Source: Protostelium mycophagum (Eukaryota > Evosea > Variosea > Protosteliida > Protosteliaceae). From it: a stretch of DNA of 64,000 bases. Location: contig MZNV01002743.1 in the NCBI GenBank assembly GCA_002081555.1, positions 1 through 64,000 of the forward strand, written 5' to 3'. The stretch's first letter is position 1; each line of letters begins with the position of its first letter. The notes beneath the pieces are model-generated. The model saw only the letters and a program-made list of their open reading frames with translations, had not been told where the DNA came from and did not search any database. Both the position numbers and the translations under genes were made by a program. Shown here in pieces: positions 48,511 to 60,580 of the stretch.

Positions 48511-51500
48511 TTATTTTTGGTCGACAAGCTCTTTCGGCAAGCATACATCCGGGATACGGAACGCGTCGGTCAACAAGAGTGACACCTGTTCCAATCAGCT
48601 TATCAAAGAAAAAATCGACGAAATTCCTGAATCTACAACGATGTAAACCCACCTCTGCGATATTTCCGCACAATAAAGTGATTTGTTCGTCAAAGTATCT
48701 GGCGTTTTCGAGTGAAACAGTCCCGTGGCCCACAAACCAGCCGAGGTCATTGTGGACAGCCTGGGCTCTTATCAATCTTTTTATCAAAAAATTATTCAAT
48801 AAAATCCTGAAAATACCTGAATCCCATATAAATTACAGATTTGACCCAGAGTATCTTGCATTGAGGCTGGTGATGTTTGCAGAACACTGTAAATATTACA
48901 AAACACAAGCCTCTCTATAAAAGCGGTGGCCAAACGCAATACCTGGTGATATTAGATTTTATATAAATATTTTTAAAATAGAATGATAAAGATATCTTAC
49001 CAAGGGAAGGTTCTGGTTCCATGAATCGAAAAAGTCGACACCCTCGTTTTTGTAGACTTGCAGCCTCTTGCTCAACTGTACAAAGTCACATTACATTCCG
49101 TTTCAAAGATTTGTGCAGTTCCAAAAATTTGTGCTGTTTCAAAAATTTGTGTAGTTTCAAAAATTTGTGCCAGTTTCAAAAATTTGTGCCAGTAATCACC
49201 TCTCGTAATAATTCTGCCTCTCTTATTTCAAAGGCAGCTTTAAGCCACATATTGTTCATGACATTTCCGTGAAGATTCTTGTTTGCCCGCTTGTTCATGT
49301 GCTCCAATACCCCACTGAATTTTCCGCGACCTTTCTGGTTTTGGTATTCGGCAAGCAGGAAGCGGGTCACCTTCAAAATGTGAGCCTCTACAACGTTGTA
49401 TTTTGTAAAGGGTATGCATCTATATTTGGCACCACATTGGATGGTTAAAACCGATAAAGGTACTGACTTGCTGTTGTAGAACGACCATATTGTCACCCTC
49501 AAATGTGACCCAGTTGTCGACATCATTCTGCAGTGTAGATATGCGCCAGCTCTCTCTGAACCCTTCACAGCCGCAGCATTCTGTACATGTCAATCTACAA
49601 CTCTTATTTTATCAAAGTTTTCTTTAAAGTTCGAATTATGGGATTGTTATTTTCTCGAAAAATATTTTTCGTCAGTATAGTGATGACGTCATCAAACATT
49701 CCGGAATATTACCCCTGCATGTCTGGATCTGCTGGACCGCATAGTTGGACGCCAGAGCCTTGAATCCCGCACAAGTTCCTCTGAATTGTGGAGAATCACT
49801 CGGATTATTCTCCTGCTTGTCCAACCAAGAGACCAGGTGTTTATTGTACAAATCAAATGCGAAAGCTGTGGCCAATATAGGCATCAGTCTTCGCTGCAAA
49901 ATGTCAGAATGTCTCATATGATATCTTGATTTTGTGACGTCATCTTGATAGTTGTAGACGGACCTGGTGGGATACGTAAGTGATGAGCTCCATCTCGTTT
50001 TCTTGTGAAGGGCCGTATTGTTTTTTAACGTGCGCGTAGCGCGTCGCTACGGTGATCGCGACCTGTCAAAAATGTCAAAATGGCATTGTCATGGGTTTAC
50101 TGACTTTGAGACCCGATATACACATGGTGGTTGCTACTATTCTGCCAATGTACAGACCTCCCAGAAGGGCGGCAAAATGTCGACGTTGTGTGGGAAATCT
50201 ACACCAATAATCTCCCTTCTCGTCTACATTACTGTACCGATTGAGAAGAGCCTCCCTGGGAACACGTCAGATAAATGTCAAAATCAGACGAATCCCGAGA
50301 TTCTCCACCGATATTTCATAGAAATCTCACCTGGGTATATTGACCTTGTCAAAAGAGATGGAGCCGTAGTCAACACCGTGGAGGCCTTTTCGGGCTCCCA
50401 AATCTTTGATCATAATTCCCTCCATAATCTGGCCATTGTTGTTTCGCAATTCCACCAAAAATGAGTGGATCCCTTTGTCATCATCGTCCATGATGAGCCG
50501 AGCGAAAACCACGGCAGTCCTACCGTGTTCCACCGCGTTAGGGCACCAGTGCTGAAATTCCGTCATTTTTCAACGAAATTTCAGAGAGTTTTCTGGTGTT
50601 TTGTAGGAATAAAGGGTCACCTTTACTGCAGCGCTAGATGGTGTGTTAAGAATGAAAGTCTGTGTGTTGTGATCATATGTGGCCGAAGTTTGCATTCTGG
50701 AGAGATCAGACTCATGTCCCAGCTCTGACAGGCAAAAGACACCAGGTAACTCCATAGAATCGATCTGTGGTAACAACTACAACGGTTTTACTATTTTTAG
50801 CTCATTCTGATCATGACTGAAACTTGAAATTTATTTGGAAACAGATTGATGGAAAATAATGATTGAATGTGCGGACCTTCAGGTGGTTCTCTGTGCCCAG
50901 ATTGAGTACACTGCTACCAAAGAGAGTGTATTGTGTCATGAGTCGAGTCACGGTGCTATGATCAAAGAAGCTGACTGTCTCGAAGAAGGCTACGAGCTTC
51001 GAGGGTTTCTCTGTTGGAAGTAAGATGAGAGTTTGTCTTCGAATGATCGTGTGACGTCATCCATATTTATTAACTACCTGTGATGTCAGAGACAGAGGCA
51101 GTCTTGAAACTTGCGATCTTCTCAGCGAATCTGCACTATATAAGTACCGACATGATACGAATTAAATGGAGGACATACTTGACAGATTGGCCCCTCCATT
51201 CATTTCGTGATAAATCAGACTTGACTTCAACTATGTTATCCGCCAGTAATTTACTCAGCGCGGTTTTTAACTAGACAGTCAGTAGACCTCTACAATTCAA
51301 GTCTTACTGTATAATGTTCCTCCTCCAAAAAACTAACTAGTTCTTGCACGTCGACATTCAATGTAGGGGATAACTCATGGTCTAAAGAGGATGATACGGG
51401 CGCCGTTGAGAGGTGGGAAATTATCTTCAAAAGAATCAGATGAAGTTGAAATGGAAAGGGTTTCAATTTGTTATATTTAATATATCAGAGGAAGGGTACC

Positions 51501-51523
51501 TGTTGAAGCCGATGATGCGCCAT
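48511..51523 (-). CDS. Peroxisomal acyl-CoA oxidase with PTS2 signal
   Basis: This flavoenzyme makes trans-2-enoyl-CoA and H2O2 in the first step of peroxisomal beta-oxidation. Exon 1 (51500-51523, MAHHRLQQ) joins across a 75-nt intron to IISHLSTAPVSSSLDHELSP. The join creates R-L-Q-Q-I-I-S-H-L, a match to the PTS2 rule R-L-x5-H-L. Family features follow: VAFFETVSFFDHSTVTRLMT, YTLFGSSVLNLGTENHLK, ELPGVFCLSELGHESDLSRM, then HTQTFILNTPS, WCPNAVEHGRTAVVFARLIM, GLHGVDYGSISFDKVNIPR, FEGDNMVVLQQ (FAD region) and HNDLGWFVGHGTVSLENARY. The C-terminus is LTDAFRIPDVCLPKELVDQK with no SKL. The PTS2 route fits the absence of PTS1. It diverges from the Zn2Cys6 regulator. Confidence 0.92.
49101..49194. repeat. 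18-bp tandem repeat in an acyl-CoA oxidase intron
   Basis: Five copies of TTTCAAAAATTTGTGCAG with small changes, inside the 124-nt intron at 49076-49199. Confidence 0.92.
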
Positions 51524-52594
51524 GAGTGAAATTTCAAAACGTGTGCAGATGGAAGGCGTTGTAGAAAAACAAATCCAGAAAAATTAATCCCACGAATAAT
51601 ATAAATAAATTCCACAACTACCAGTGTACCTTTATTCATTATGCAACCCAACGCGTCACACCTTCGGCTGCCACACTGATTACCCATCCAGGCATTCGCA
51701 GCCCTTGAAGTCTCATCGATACAAAAACGAAATCTCCTTCCAGACAATTAAAGTGTTGGGTGGTTCTCTCCAACAACGAAATGAAAGTCGAAATGGTTCC
51801 CTTATATCTGCAACCGTGTACAACACGTTCATAAAATTCCAACCCAAAAAAACATGAGAACTTCAAGCAGCAATGCTGCGTCGCGAGTCCGCAGTCAAAG
51901 GGACGATGTGATTTTTTGCAAGCCGTGCACTATCAACACGCGATTGACATAGTCGAGGCTTGGCAACGAGGCGTCTCATTGAGATCGGCAAATCTCAGAA
52001 AATATTTATTTTTAAAAGTGTACAAATCCGTGTTGTATGCGGTGGTGCGAGAAGCGGACTCATCAGCTTGCGAAAAGAAATGCCAAAACCTCTTCAGGTT
52101 GACCTTTCTCTCCACATAAAATTTTGAAGACACCAGCAACAGTAAATTGTATTCTCTGATGAAGATACTTCAGAGGTCCGGACATTCACAATAGTCTTAT
52201 ACCTGTTGTTCCACGCAAGGCATAATGCCCAACTTGTAGAGGCTCGAACCAGTGAAAACTCAGCATAAAAAACGGATCTGTGAAGGCTGAACATTCCATT
52301 TTATATGACAGCTTCATTCACTTTTGACAAGATATAGTCCCGCGGTATCCCGACAGCTCCAATCTAACATAAAAAGATCAACTCACAACTATTTTCCAAC
52401 AAAGAAGACATATGAAGAGGACTCCAAAGGATGGTCTATATAAACGCATTCTAATATCTCATGTCTCTTCTTGTAGTAATGAATTACCGTGTAAATAATC
52501 TGAACCGCGGTCGCGCAACGTGACTCATCGAAGCTTGGCGGACGTCCGCCGGTTTCCGAATTGTTGAGGAAAAATTAATTTTTCCGAATTCGCG
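51524..52594. promoter_or_regulatory. Shared upstream region of the acyl-CoA oxidase and Zn2Cys6-PAS genes
   Basis: 1,071 bp between divergent starts. Open frames of about 70 codons exist on both strands but show no family features, and I treat the region as noncoding. Sites of note: the palindrome GGCGGACGTCCGCC at 52537-52550, and CCGCGG at 52340-52345 and 52505-52510. All are paired CGG triplets of the type bound by Zn2Cys6 dimers. Confidence 0.55.
52537..52550. promoter_or_regulatory. Perfect 14-bp CGG palindrome
   Basis: GGCGGACGTCCGCC is its own reverse complement: CGG and CCG half-sites spaced by ACGT, 44 bp before the ATG of a Zn2Cys6 regulator. Autoregulation is an inference. Confidence 0.5.
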
Positions 52595-53767
52595 ATGGCA
52601 ACATCAGCAACTTCAAGAAGAGCACTTGTGGCCTGTCTGGCCTGTAGAAGAGGGCACACCTCTTGTGATATCAGTAAATATTTACCATCACCTGAACGAC
52701 TTAATCTTGATCAGATAGACCTTGCCAACGATGCGTCGCAAAACGCCTTGTGTGCGTAGAAGTTGATGCCAACTCAAACATGTCAAGAAAGAGGAGAAAT
52801 TATGGTTATTATGAGGGTTCATCTTCTTATGGAGAGGTACATATTTCAAAGTGCCGAACGTGACATATCACAGACGATTGATACGATGACCCAATTTCTG
52901 AATCAATTTACTGCTGATCTCCAGACCGATATTTTCAATCCAAACATCTTGTCCGAAAATGTTTTCCCAGCCGAGATACAAATCCCTGCAATAGAAACAG
53001 ACGATCCACCATCTTTATACGTCAGAGATGCGTCACTTTCGCGTGCCCTTTTGCAAATGCTCACAGCAAAGTAGGACTTTCTCGACATCCCGAGAATGAC
53101 CATCTCATTTTGTCAGGGGTGTCCAAGTCGATCCGAATGGGCTGCGGGCTCATCGGGAAATAGCAGAGAGGGTAGAACTAGTCCGCAAATTCACGACACC
53201 AGAACAGAGGTCGTATCTTCATTCGATGTTTAAAGAACAATTAAGAGTGGTGTCTGCCGGAGCTGACCTCCTCGAACTTCCAATCCTCATCTTTGAGAAA
53301 TCAGGAGTGGTTCAATATTGCAACCAATCCTTCAGAAAGGTAAAGAGGTTCGAGGATTTTCTCACAATGTTGAAGATATCAAATTGGCACGCACCGACAC
53401 CCACAAACCTCCACGACTTGGCGATATTCCAGATATTAGATGCAGAGACTGTCTTCTGGTTTCATCAAAAACTCCCCCTCATCTACGCTGATGCAACTAT
53501 GAATTCGGCAGTCAAAGAGAGCAGTGGGATCAGCAGGTGAGCATCTATAACGCTCATATTTATAACGAGCAGTCTGCGTCAAGTGACGAGCTCAGTCTGC
53601 TCTTTCTTAGGATGTCTGTGTATGTCTGATGTCGACTCAGTGTGATCAGGTTCGGAGGTGAAACGACAGAGTTTGTCCGGGGGAGCATCCACTTCACCAT
53701 CAAAAGAGATATCTTCGACCTCCCAGCTTTGTTTATCATTCACTTTATTGTTCCAGAAAATAGATGA
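52595..53767 (+). CDS. Zn2Cys6 transcription factor with PAS-like domain, AcuK/ERT1-like
   Basis: Start 52595: MATSATSRRALVACLACRRG. The binuclear cluster, completed across one 41-nt intron, reads CLACRRGHTSC, DINRPC, QRC, VAKRLVC. The spacing C-x2-C-x6-C-x5-C-x2-C-x6-C is exactly that of GAL4-type domains. The H-x-x-CD..RPC-x-RC pattern is that of the fungal AcuK/ERT1/RDS2 group. A basic linker (MSRKRRNYGY) follows. The C-terminal half has PILIFEKSGVVQYCNQSFRK, FLTMLKISNW, AIFQILDAETVFWFHQKLPL and a closing GSIHFTIKRDIFDLPALFII, VPENR, stop 53765-53767. This is PAS-like, as in AcuK/ERT1. Fungal members control gluconeogenic genes. It lies head-to-head with a beta-oxidation gene. Zn2Cys6 proteins are rare outside fungi but known in some amoebae. 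Confidence 0.85.
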
Positions 53768-53941
53768 TCAGAGATTTCACCGAGATTTCACTGAGATTTC
53801 ACTGAAAATGGACTGAAATCCGGCGGAAAAGTGGATAAATTATTTATTCTTTTATTGTTTATCTTTGAGAAAGCAGATGTAGAGCGTGTAAATCCGCCGT
53901 GTGAGTAGAACCCCAGGTTAAAGAAGTACAAAATGTGGTCT

Positions 53942-56900
53942 CTACGAGGAGTCTGCTGGCGGCTCCTCTCCGATTTCGCCCTCTGAATCGTCCGACTCAT
54001 TCGAATCTTCATCGACATTCACTAGATCATCTTTAATCACCTGTCATCTCATCAGAAATGATGCCCAAATGACCTAAACCCTAAACCCAATCGTATAAAA
54101 ATCGTCACCTGCAGTTTGGTGCTGAAGGTTTGGAATGTGATGGGCTTGGTGAGGTAATCGTCTACAAGCGTCCTGAAAAGTTGATTCTTCTCGTCCATCA
54201 GTGCATTGGCCGTGAGGGCGGTCACGTGAGTGTGCCCCAACTCGGGGTGTTCGGACTCCATTCTTCGGATCTCCGAAGTGGCCTGTTGTAGATGAGCCAA
54301 AAGTTGGTGAACGTTCATGGAGATTTACCTGCGCTCCGTCCATCACTGGCATCTGACTGTCCATCTACAATTTTCAATCAAATGAGACAAAAAAGTTTAA
54401 TTTGCCGAGTTTCGAAATTCGAATAAAAATAAATTTTCTAAAATAAAAAACCCACGAAAATACAATCCCAAGGCTCCTTCCTCTCGTGGGCCTGCAAAAA
54501 TTTCTCCACGCCAATCTTTCCGTTATCTGCCATTTCGTAGAAAACTCCCGGAATTCTCTTCAACATCAACTGTACAACCCTCTGATTCGTCTTGTCGTCC
54601 TGAGAATTTGAATTTTCATCGAAATTTCTCGAAACAATATTTTTCAACGGGTTGAAATTTCAAATTCTGTTTCCATGGAAATTTGATTTCAGCGAAATTT
54701 CAGAGGAAAGATACCTCTACAATGAGTAATCTTATGTCCCTCTGGGCCGGGACGAGTGGAGGTGATGTCAATTCTCCATCCTCCTTCTGTACAACCCTTG
54801 GTGACTTGTCCTTCGTTGTAGATGGCGAGAATAAAGGCATATTCCCAATGGGTAGGAGGGGTGGTACGTTCCTGGAACTTGTCTCTTGTGTTGTATTCTG
54901 CGTTGTAGATGTGCTTGAGAATGTTGGAGCTGGAGAAAATGTCGGAGCTGTGGAGAATGTTGGAGCCGTGGAGAATGTCGGAGCCGTGGAGAATGTTGGA
55001 GCCGTGGAGAATGTTGGAGCTGGAGAAAACGTCGGAGCTGTGGAGAATGTTGGAGCTGCCGAGAATGTCGGGGCTGCGGAAAATGTCGGGGCTGCCGAGA
55101 AGTTTGGAGCGGTCGTTGTAAACGGGTTTGTAGATGCCATGTTCGGGGAAAATGTTGGCACTGAAGAAAAGGACGGAGGCGGGGAGAAAGTTGGGGGGGC
55201 TGAAAAGTTCGGAACAGCCCGAGTTGTAGATGCAGTCGGGGAGCTATCCGGGTCTGTCTTTACCGGGGAAACCCTCTTTTCCTCGGAATTTCCGCTGTTG
55301 GAAGGATTCATCGTCATTGTAGATGGCGGGAGTACAGTGTAGTTACGGCTCTGCTTGACTGAGTCTTTCTCCTTATTTGACGTTGGTCCGTTGTAGATCA
55401 GACTGGGTGGTGGTCTCAAACTTCCCATCTACAATTGTTATTCCCGGACGTGAAAAAAAACACCAAAATTTTTCGAAATAAAAATAACCCAGAAATTTAC
55501 TTTTGTAAATAAAAATAATATTAAAATAAACGATTATTACCTTTAGTATTGGAGGCCTGCTAGACTTTGAAGTTCTAGAGGACACTGAGGAGCTCCTTGA
55601 CCTTCTCGATACCTCATCACTGTGCGTTCTCATTCTATTCGTGGGGGCTTGTACAGATCTGTACACGTCATTTTCCCGCCAAAATGCGAATCGCGGAAAA
55701 TTCAAATATTGAATTCTGATCACCTGATGACGTGTGCGATTCGGTGGATATTATAAGGTCTCCTTATCACTGATATTCTGAATTCTGAAATCGAATCGAA
55801 TGGCTGTATCTTTTTAGCCATCTACAACGTTGTAGATTCGTGAAAATTCACCTCTTTTATCGTTCTGGAAGAGTTTGGCATGATAAAATAAATCTGGATA
55901 TTGACATTTTTTGCTTTAAGGGATTGTAGAATGGCAGAAGGTAATGAGGAGGCAGAAGTCACTTCTAAAATGAGAGTCAAGTGGGTCATCACCGGTACAC
56001 TCGACCTGGAAAATGATGAGAAATTTCCCGGAAATTTATCGGAAATTTCAGGAGATTATGGAAAGGAAGCTGCAGTTATTTTGCTCCGATGTGGTTTCAT
56101 CAGAATGAGAACTGATGACGTCACTTACGAGTCCGAGGGGTTGGGCTGTAGATCGTCGAATCTCTCTATCTCATGGCTTAATCCGTCCATCTACAACACG
56201 TCAGACTTTTAAAATATTTTTTATTATTTTATATTATTACCTCTTCAAAGTGTAGAGCCTCAAAATGATACTCCCTCCTCAGAATCTCGGTCATTGTAGA
56301 TGAGATGGTGGTGTTGTTAAGACACGTCATCACGATGTGCTCGGGGGTTGTAAATTGATCCCCACACTCGGCGGGGGGTAACCCCAACCTCATCCCCGGC
56401 GAACTATACTTTTCAGTGAAAACTCGATGAAAACTCGTGGAAAACTCACTCGGAGATATTTCCGATCGGCACAACAAAAGTAAAAGTTGTTCCGACCCCT
56501 AAATCAGAGGTAACACTTATACTTCCACCCATCAACTCCACCAACTGCTTCGATATAGATAATCCTATGCCTGTTCCGGGTTTTCTGTCGGCCACGTGTC
56601 TTTCCACCTCCTTTTGTCAAAAAAATTTCAAAGACTTGAGGTGGCAGAAATTTTCGACATAATATTCCAAAAAAAATTTTGCTGAGATCTCGTGAAATTT
56701 CGCTGAAATTTGAGATTGACAAACCTGGAAAAATCTGAGAAAAAGATTCTGAAGGTCTTCGGGGGACATGCCCATGCCCGAGTCAGTGACTTTGAATTGT
56801 ACGAAACTCTTTTGATCTACAACGATAGGTTGAACAAACAACATGATCTGACCCTTTGGGGTGAATTTCACTGCATTACTAGACTTTTCAGTGAAATTTC

Positions 56901-59734
56901 CAAGAATTATTCTTCATGTCCATAAATAAAATCTTTTCTCACCGAATTTTCGCGTGAATTTCTCACCTTAATAAATTATACAAAATTTGTCGGATTCTAT
57001 TGTCGTCTGTTCGTAAAAACTCTGGTGAGTCACGTGATATGACGTAACTAAACTCCAGATCGTCCTTGTCATACATCACATTCATGGACGTCACACAATT
57101 CTCCACGAAAAGTCTGCGAATTTTCAGAGATTCTTCCGAGAATTTTCCTGGAATCACCTTAGGTTCACGGAGCCATACGTCAGTCGCATTTTGCCTTGTT
57201 TTAATTTTGCAAACTCTAAGAGATCGTTGATGAGAGCCAATAATGAGTTGGCCGATGTCTTAATCATGGTGATCATCTCAACGTCGGCTTCCACATTGCA
57301 TTGGAGGAGGAGCAGATCGGTGATGCCGACGATGCAGTTGAGAGGTGTTCGGAGTTCATGTGATGTGTTTGCGACTGAAATTTCGGTGAATATTACATGA
57401 ATTTTCTCATCTTTTTCTGGATTATCGTGATGGAATTTTAAAAGAAAATTTGATGAAATTTTACCGAAATTCTCTTGCATCAATGCCAACCTATTTACGT
57501 CAGAATTTTCCGAGAACTTTCTAAGAATTTTCTGGTATACCTCTCTGCGTTATTACGTGCCTGGCTGAGTGATTTCTCTTTTTCCAATTCTTCAGTGATA
57601 TCTCGACCAAGACATAGTAATGTCTTAACCTCATCAGAGTCAAGTGACGACCCCGTCACAGATGTCCCCCCTGAAATTTAATTTAAAAATGAATAAATTT
57701 AAATGGAAAATAAAAAAATCAAAAGATTGAAATTCTTCGAAATTCAAACTTTATTTACCTCAAAAATAATAAAATAAGTAAATATGATGTCCATCTACAA
57801 CCAGATATTTACCTCTACTTCCCGCAATGGCTAGCTCTATAGAATCGAGACTAGTCTTCTCGGAACTTGACGATGAAGACAGGGGCATGTGTGACTTGAC
57901 CAACTTTAACGTCCACTCTATGACACGAGTCGTATCCCCCTATGATATCATAAATATCCATGCGATATCATAAATATTCACATATGACGTCACAGATCTC
58001 ATCACGTCGTATCTTCAAAAACCACCGAAATCTCGCGGAAAACTCACCCTCGTCCCTGTCGACGTGAACGTCGCGTACGTCTTGTTCTTATCACGGCTGA
58101 GTGACGTCATCTCCCTCATGGCCTTCTTCTTTTCTACGTCATCATCAAAGGTAATGAATTCCATGAACATAGAGTTGACCAGGGGGTGCCGCGCCGAGAT
58201 CTTTAACTTGGAAGTCGCGAATTTGTTGACGTGATTCACCGTGCCGTCCTCGTCTAAAAGAAGGCAGATGGATGGCACCTGTCAAATGTCAGGTGTCAAT
58301 CTACAACAGATTTTTTATTTGCAAAGAAATTTTTTGAATGGGTTTTCAGTGAAAATGACAATCTACAACACAGATTAAATGTATCGACACAAAAAATGAT
58401 AAATCGTCATGACATCATAGTTGTACATGGAGATATCTCACCTGATCGATCATCCAAGAGACCACGAGACTCTGATTCTGCAACGCGGTTTGTTTTAAAT
58501 TCAAAGAATAGTAGAGTGTCTTCATCGGGTCGCGAAGAACACTTGTACCGACAGATAAATAGATAAACAGAAAAGAGGCCAGCCTGCGAAATTTCGGTGA
58601 AATTTCATGGATATTCAGACGAATTTTCTAAACAGAGAAAATTTCTGCTGAAAAATTCGTGAAGACGAAAAATTGTGGTGAATGAAAAATGGTATATTGG
58701 CATCTACAACTGTATCTACAACGAGGAATTACCTGGTGACCATTTGTAGAATATCGACAGGGCCATCGGTTATCTCTTTGATGCATGCATTCATGATGAG
58801 ATTCACCAATCTCAAAAATAAAGCAATGAGTAGAAAGATGAAGACGCCACCTCCAAAACACCTGCAGAATTTCAGAATTTTCTTGGAATAAAAATTGAAA
58901 ATTCTTGGAAAAGGATGAGATGATCACCTCCTTCTGAAGTATAAACCCCCTATGATGAAAGCGAAATAAAGACACCATAATCCTGCCGCCACATTTCGAA
59001 ATGTTGTCACACCACTTTCACCGATCGTCTTTAAAACGGGGAAGATACCCCATGAGAAGGCAGCTGCTAAAGAAAGAGACACCAGGATGAAGAGGGCAAT
59101 GGAGTAGATGATCAGGATCTTGAATCCTTTGAATGATCTATGGGCAAAAATGAGGCCGGTGACCCAAGAGATTGTTTCTATGAGACGGCAGAGTAATTCC
59201 AACTGGGATGATTCATTTAAAATAAAGACATTGATGATCACAGACAACATTGATCATACCTGTACGGCGATCTGCACCTGTCCAAACCCTGGATTTACAG
59301 GGACAATACCAAGTATCATACACTGTCATCGTCAATCATTGAGAGAGGTTTCTCATGATCGCTCACTTGTGACAGCATCAGAAGAAAACCCACAAAGAAG
59401 TATCCCATTCCAATGCATACGAAGAAACCATCTAAAAATGAGCTTTGTGCGAAGATAAAGGTGGCGAAGATGAGAAAACAGACAGTGACCGTTAGGAAGT
59501 ATACGATCAGATGGAAGAAGTCATATCCCACCAATAAGGTAAGAGCTGCTAATCCGCTGCAGAGAATTGTTCCAAATGATACAGCTAGGAATTCTCGACT
59601 CTTAACAGTCTTAAGCAGTTGCTAATTTCCATCAAAATCATCAATCATATATATTATGTGCTCAAGATGAAAATACCTACAGCTGTGCATTGTTTGTCTG
59701 GATCTTCCTCGAATAAACTTGAAGGAGGCAGCAT
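53942..59734 (-). CDS. Membrane hybrid histidine kinase with C-terminal receiver
   Basis: The start at 59734 gives [16 protein letters not shown]. Five or six membrane helices follow ([88 protein letters not shown]), then a PAS domain ([20 protein letters not shown]). The HisKA box is [20 protein letters not shown], with the phospho-His in HELRTPLN. HATPase motifs are [25 protein letters not shown] (G1) and [20 protein letters not shown] (G2). A receiver-like segment without the acidic pocket ([20 protein letters not shown]) is followed by a linker with eleven six-residue PTFSxA repeats. The true receiver then begins [20 protein letters not shown]; it has the phospho-Asp in [11 protein letters not shown] and the Lys in DYLTKPI. 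The end is GEEPPADSS, stop 53942-53944. The signal sensed is unknown. Confidence 0.9.
54918..55112. repeat. 18-bp coding tandem repeat (PTFSxA) in the histidine kinase linker
   Basis: Eleven consecutive in-frame units of 18 bp encode [12 protein letters not shown] or PTFSAA on the minus strand (the plus strand reads GGAGCTGTGGAGAATGTT). More diverged PNFS/PSFS units lie just N-terminal to the array. The unit keeps frame, so expansions change length without breaking the gene. Confidence 0.92.
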
Positions 59735-60316
59735 GTTGCTGCCGTGTTGCCTCAAACCACTTGGTAAATTTGCCGTGGTGGTCTGGGTACCCAGACGTAC
59801 GGTAAGTAACCCGGATATTATTACGTTAAGTAGCGGAACATTCTATCGCATTGCGAACTATCGCAGAAATTTCAATCAGAATTCCCGATCTTGTACAATG
59901 ACAGCTCTCCTGATCATTTATCACCCGAGCGAAAAGCCCGACACAGCGGACACATGAGTCTCATCAGATGACAAAGTTTTCACTTGAGGGGAATATCCAA
60001 TTATGGTAGCCCGAAAGAGTTTCAGAGGATGACATTTTCTTTCCACAGTGCAGCTGAGTTCGTCTCCTCCAGAGGCGGTTACCCTTCATTTTCGAAAACA
60101 TGTTGTGAGCCAATAAATAGCAAATAATCGACACGACATCTACTTATCTTCATGAGTATTATTAATAGATGTACTACAGCAAACAGTAATCCTGTTTCCG
60201 GGGCGTCAGTTTCGTCGTCGACGAAAAACAAAAAGTAAAAAGGTTGAGGGATTCTATGTCTACAACTGCCAACCACAAAGAGATGCATCTGATATCGATT
60301 CGAAATCGCCCACATC
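59735..60316. other. Divergent intergenic region, no gene seen
   Basis: 582 bp between the histidine kinase start and the small membrane-protein start. It contains ACGGTAAGTAACCCGG at about 59809 and otherwise unremarkable sequence. Promoters of both genes presumably lie here. Confidence 0.4.
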
Positions 60317-60580
60317 ATGTCCAAACAATCAGCAGAACTCCACCCTCTCACAAAATTACCAGTTGCCTCTACCTCTTTGACGGGATTTAAGAGAGCCCAA
60401 GTTGCCACAGTCGTTGGTGGAGTATATGGGCTCATCGCAGGACTGTACTGGGGAGGAAAGGGAATGTATAAGGGAACCATGCCAAGAGATGTTGCCCTGA
60501 GAGCACCTCTTAGACTTGGAGGTATCGGTGCTGTATTAGGACTCGTCGGTGGAGGCATTCTCGGTCTAGGAACGTGGTAG
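60317..60580 (+). CDS. Small glycine-rich membrane protein (87 aa)
   Basis: A single-exon frame, MSKQSAELHPLTKLPVASTS to a C-terminal GILGLGTW, stop 60578-60580. It has two hydrophobic Gly-rich helices (VATVVGGVYGLIAGLYWGG and GGIGAVLGLVGGGILGLG) with glycine-zipper spacing, and a basic loop between them. The layout recalls small inner-membrane proteins such as Tim17-like or complex I accessory subunits, but I cannot assign it. The lack of introns and the clean start support a real gene. Confidence 0.6.
   Translation: MSKQSAELHPLTKLPVASTSLTGFKRAQVATVVGGVYGLIAGLYWGGKGMYKGTMPRDVALRAPLRLGGIGAVLGLVGGGILGLGTW

Noticed and set aside
48887-48899. Apparent 13-nt intron (GTAATATTTACAG) in acyl-CoA oxidase
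   Set aside because: Read in the right phase the exon is continuous (RLVFCNIYSVLQTSPASM), so no intron is needed.
47970-48920. 316-residue open frame on the plus strand
   Set aside because: It covers the antisense of acyl-CoA oxidase exons and of a Ser/Thr-rich stretch. The minus strand carries clear family sequence over 48511-48920, so this frame is a shadow.
51524-52310. Open frames of about 70 codons on both strands upstream of the acyl-CoA oxidase
   Set aside because: They overlap each other, lack family features and splice partners, and lie in a region that must hold two promoters.
54683-55342. 219-residue plus-strand frame with ENVGAV repeats
   Set aside because: It is antisense to the PTFSxA linker of the histidine kinase, which has domain support on both sides.
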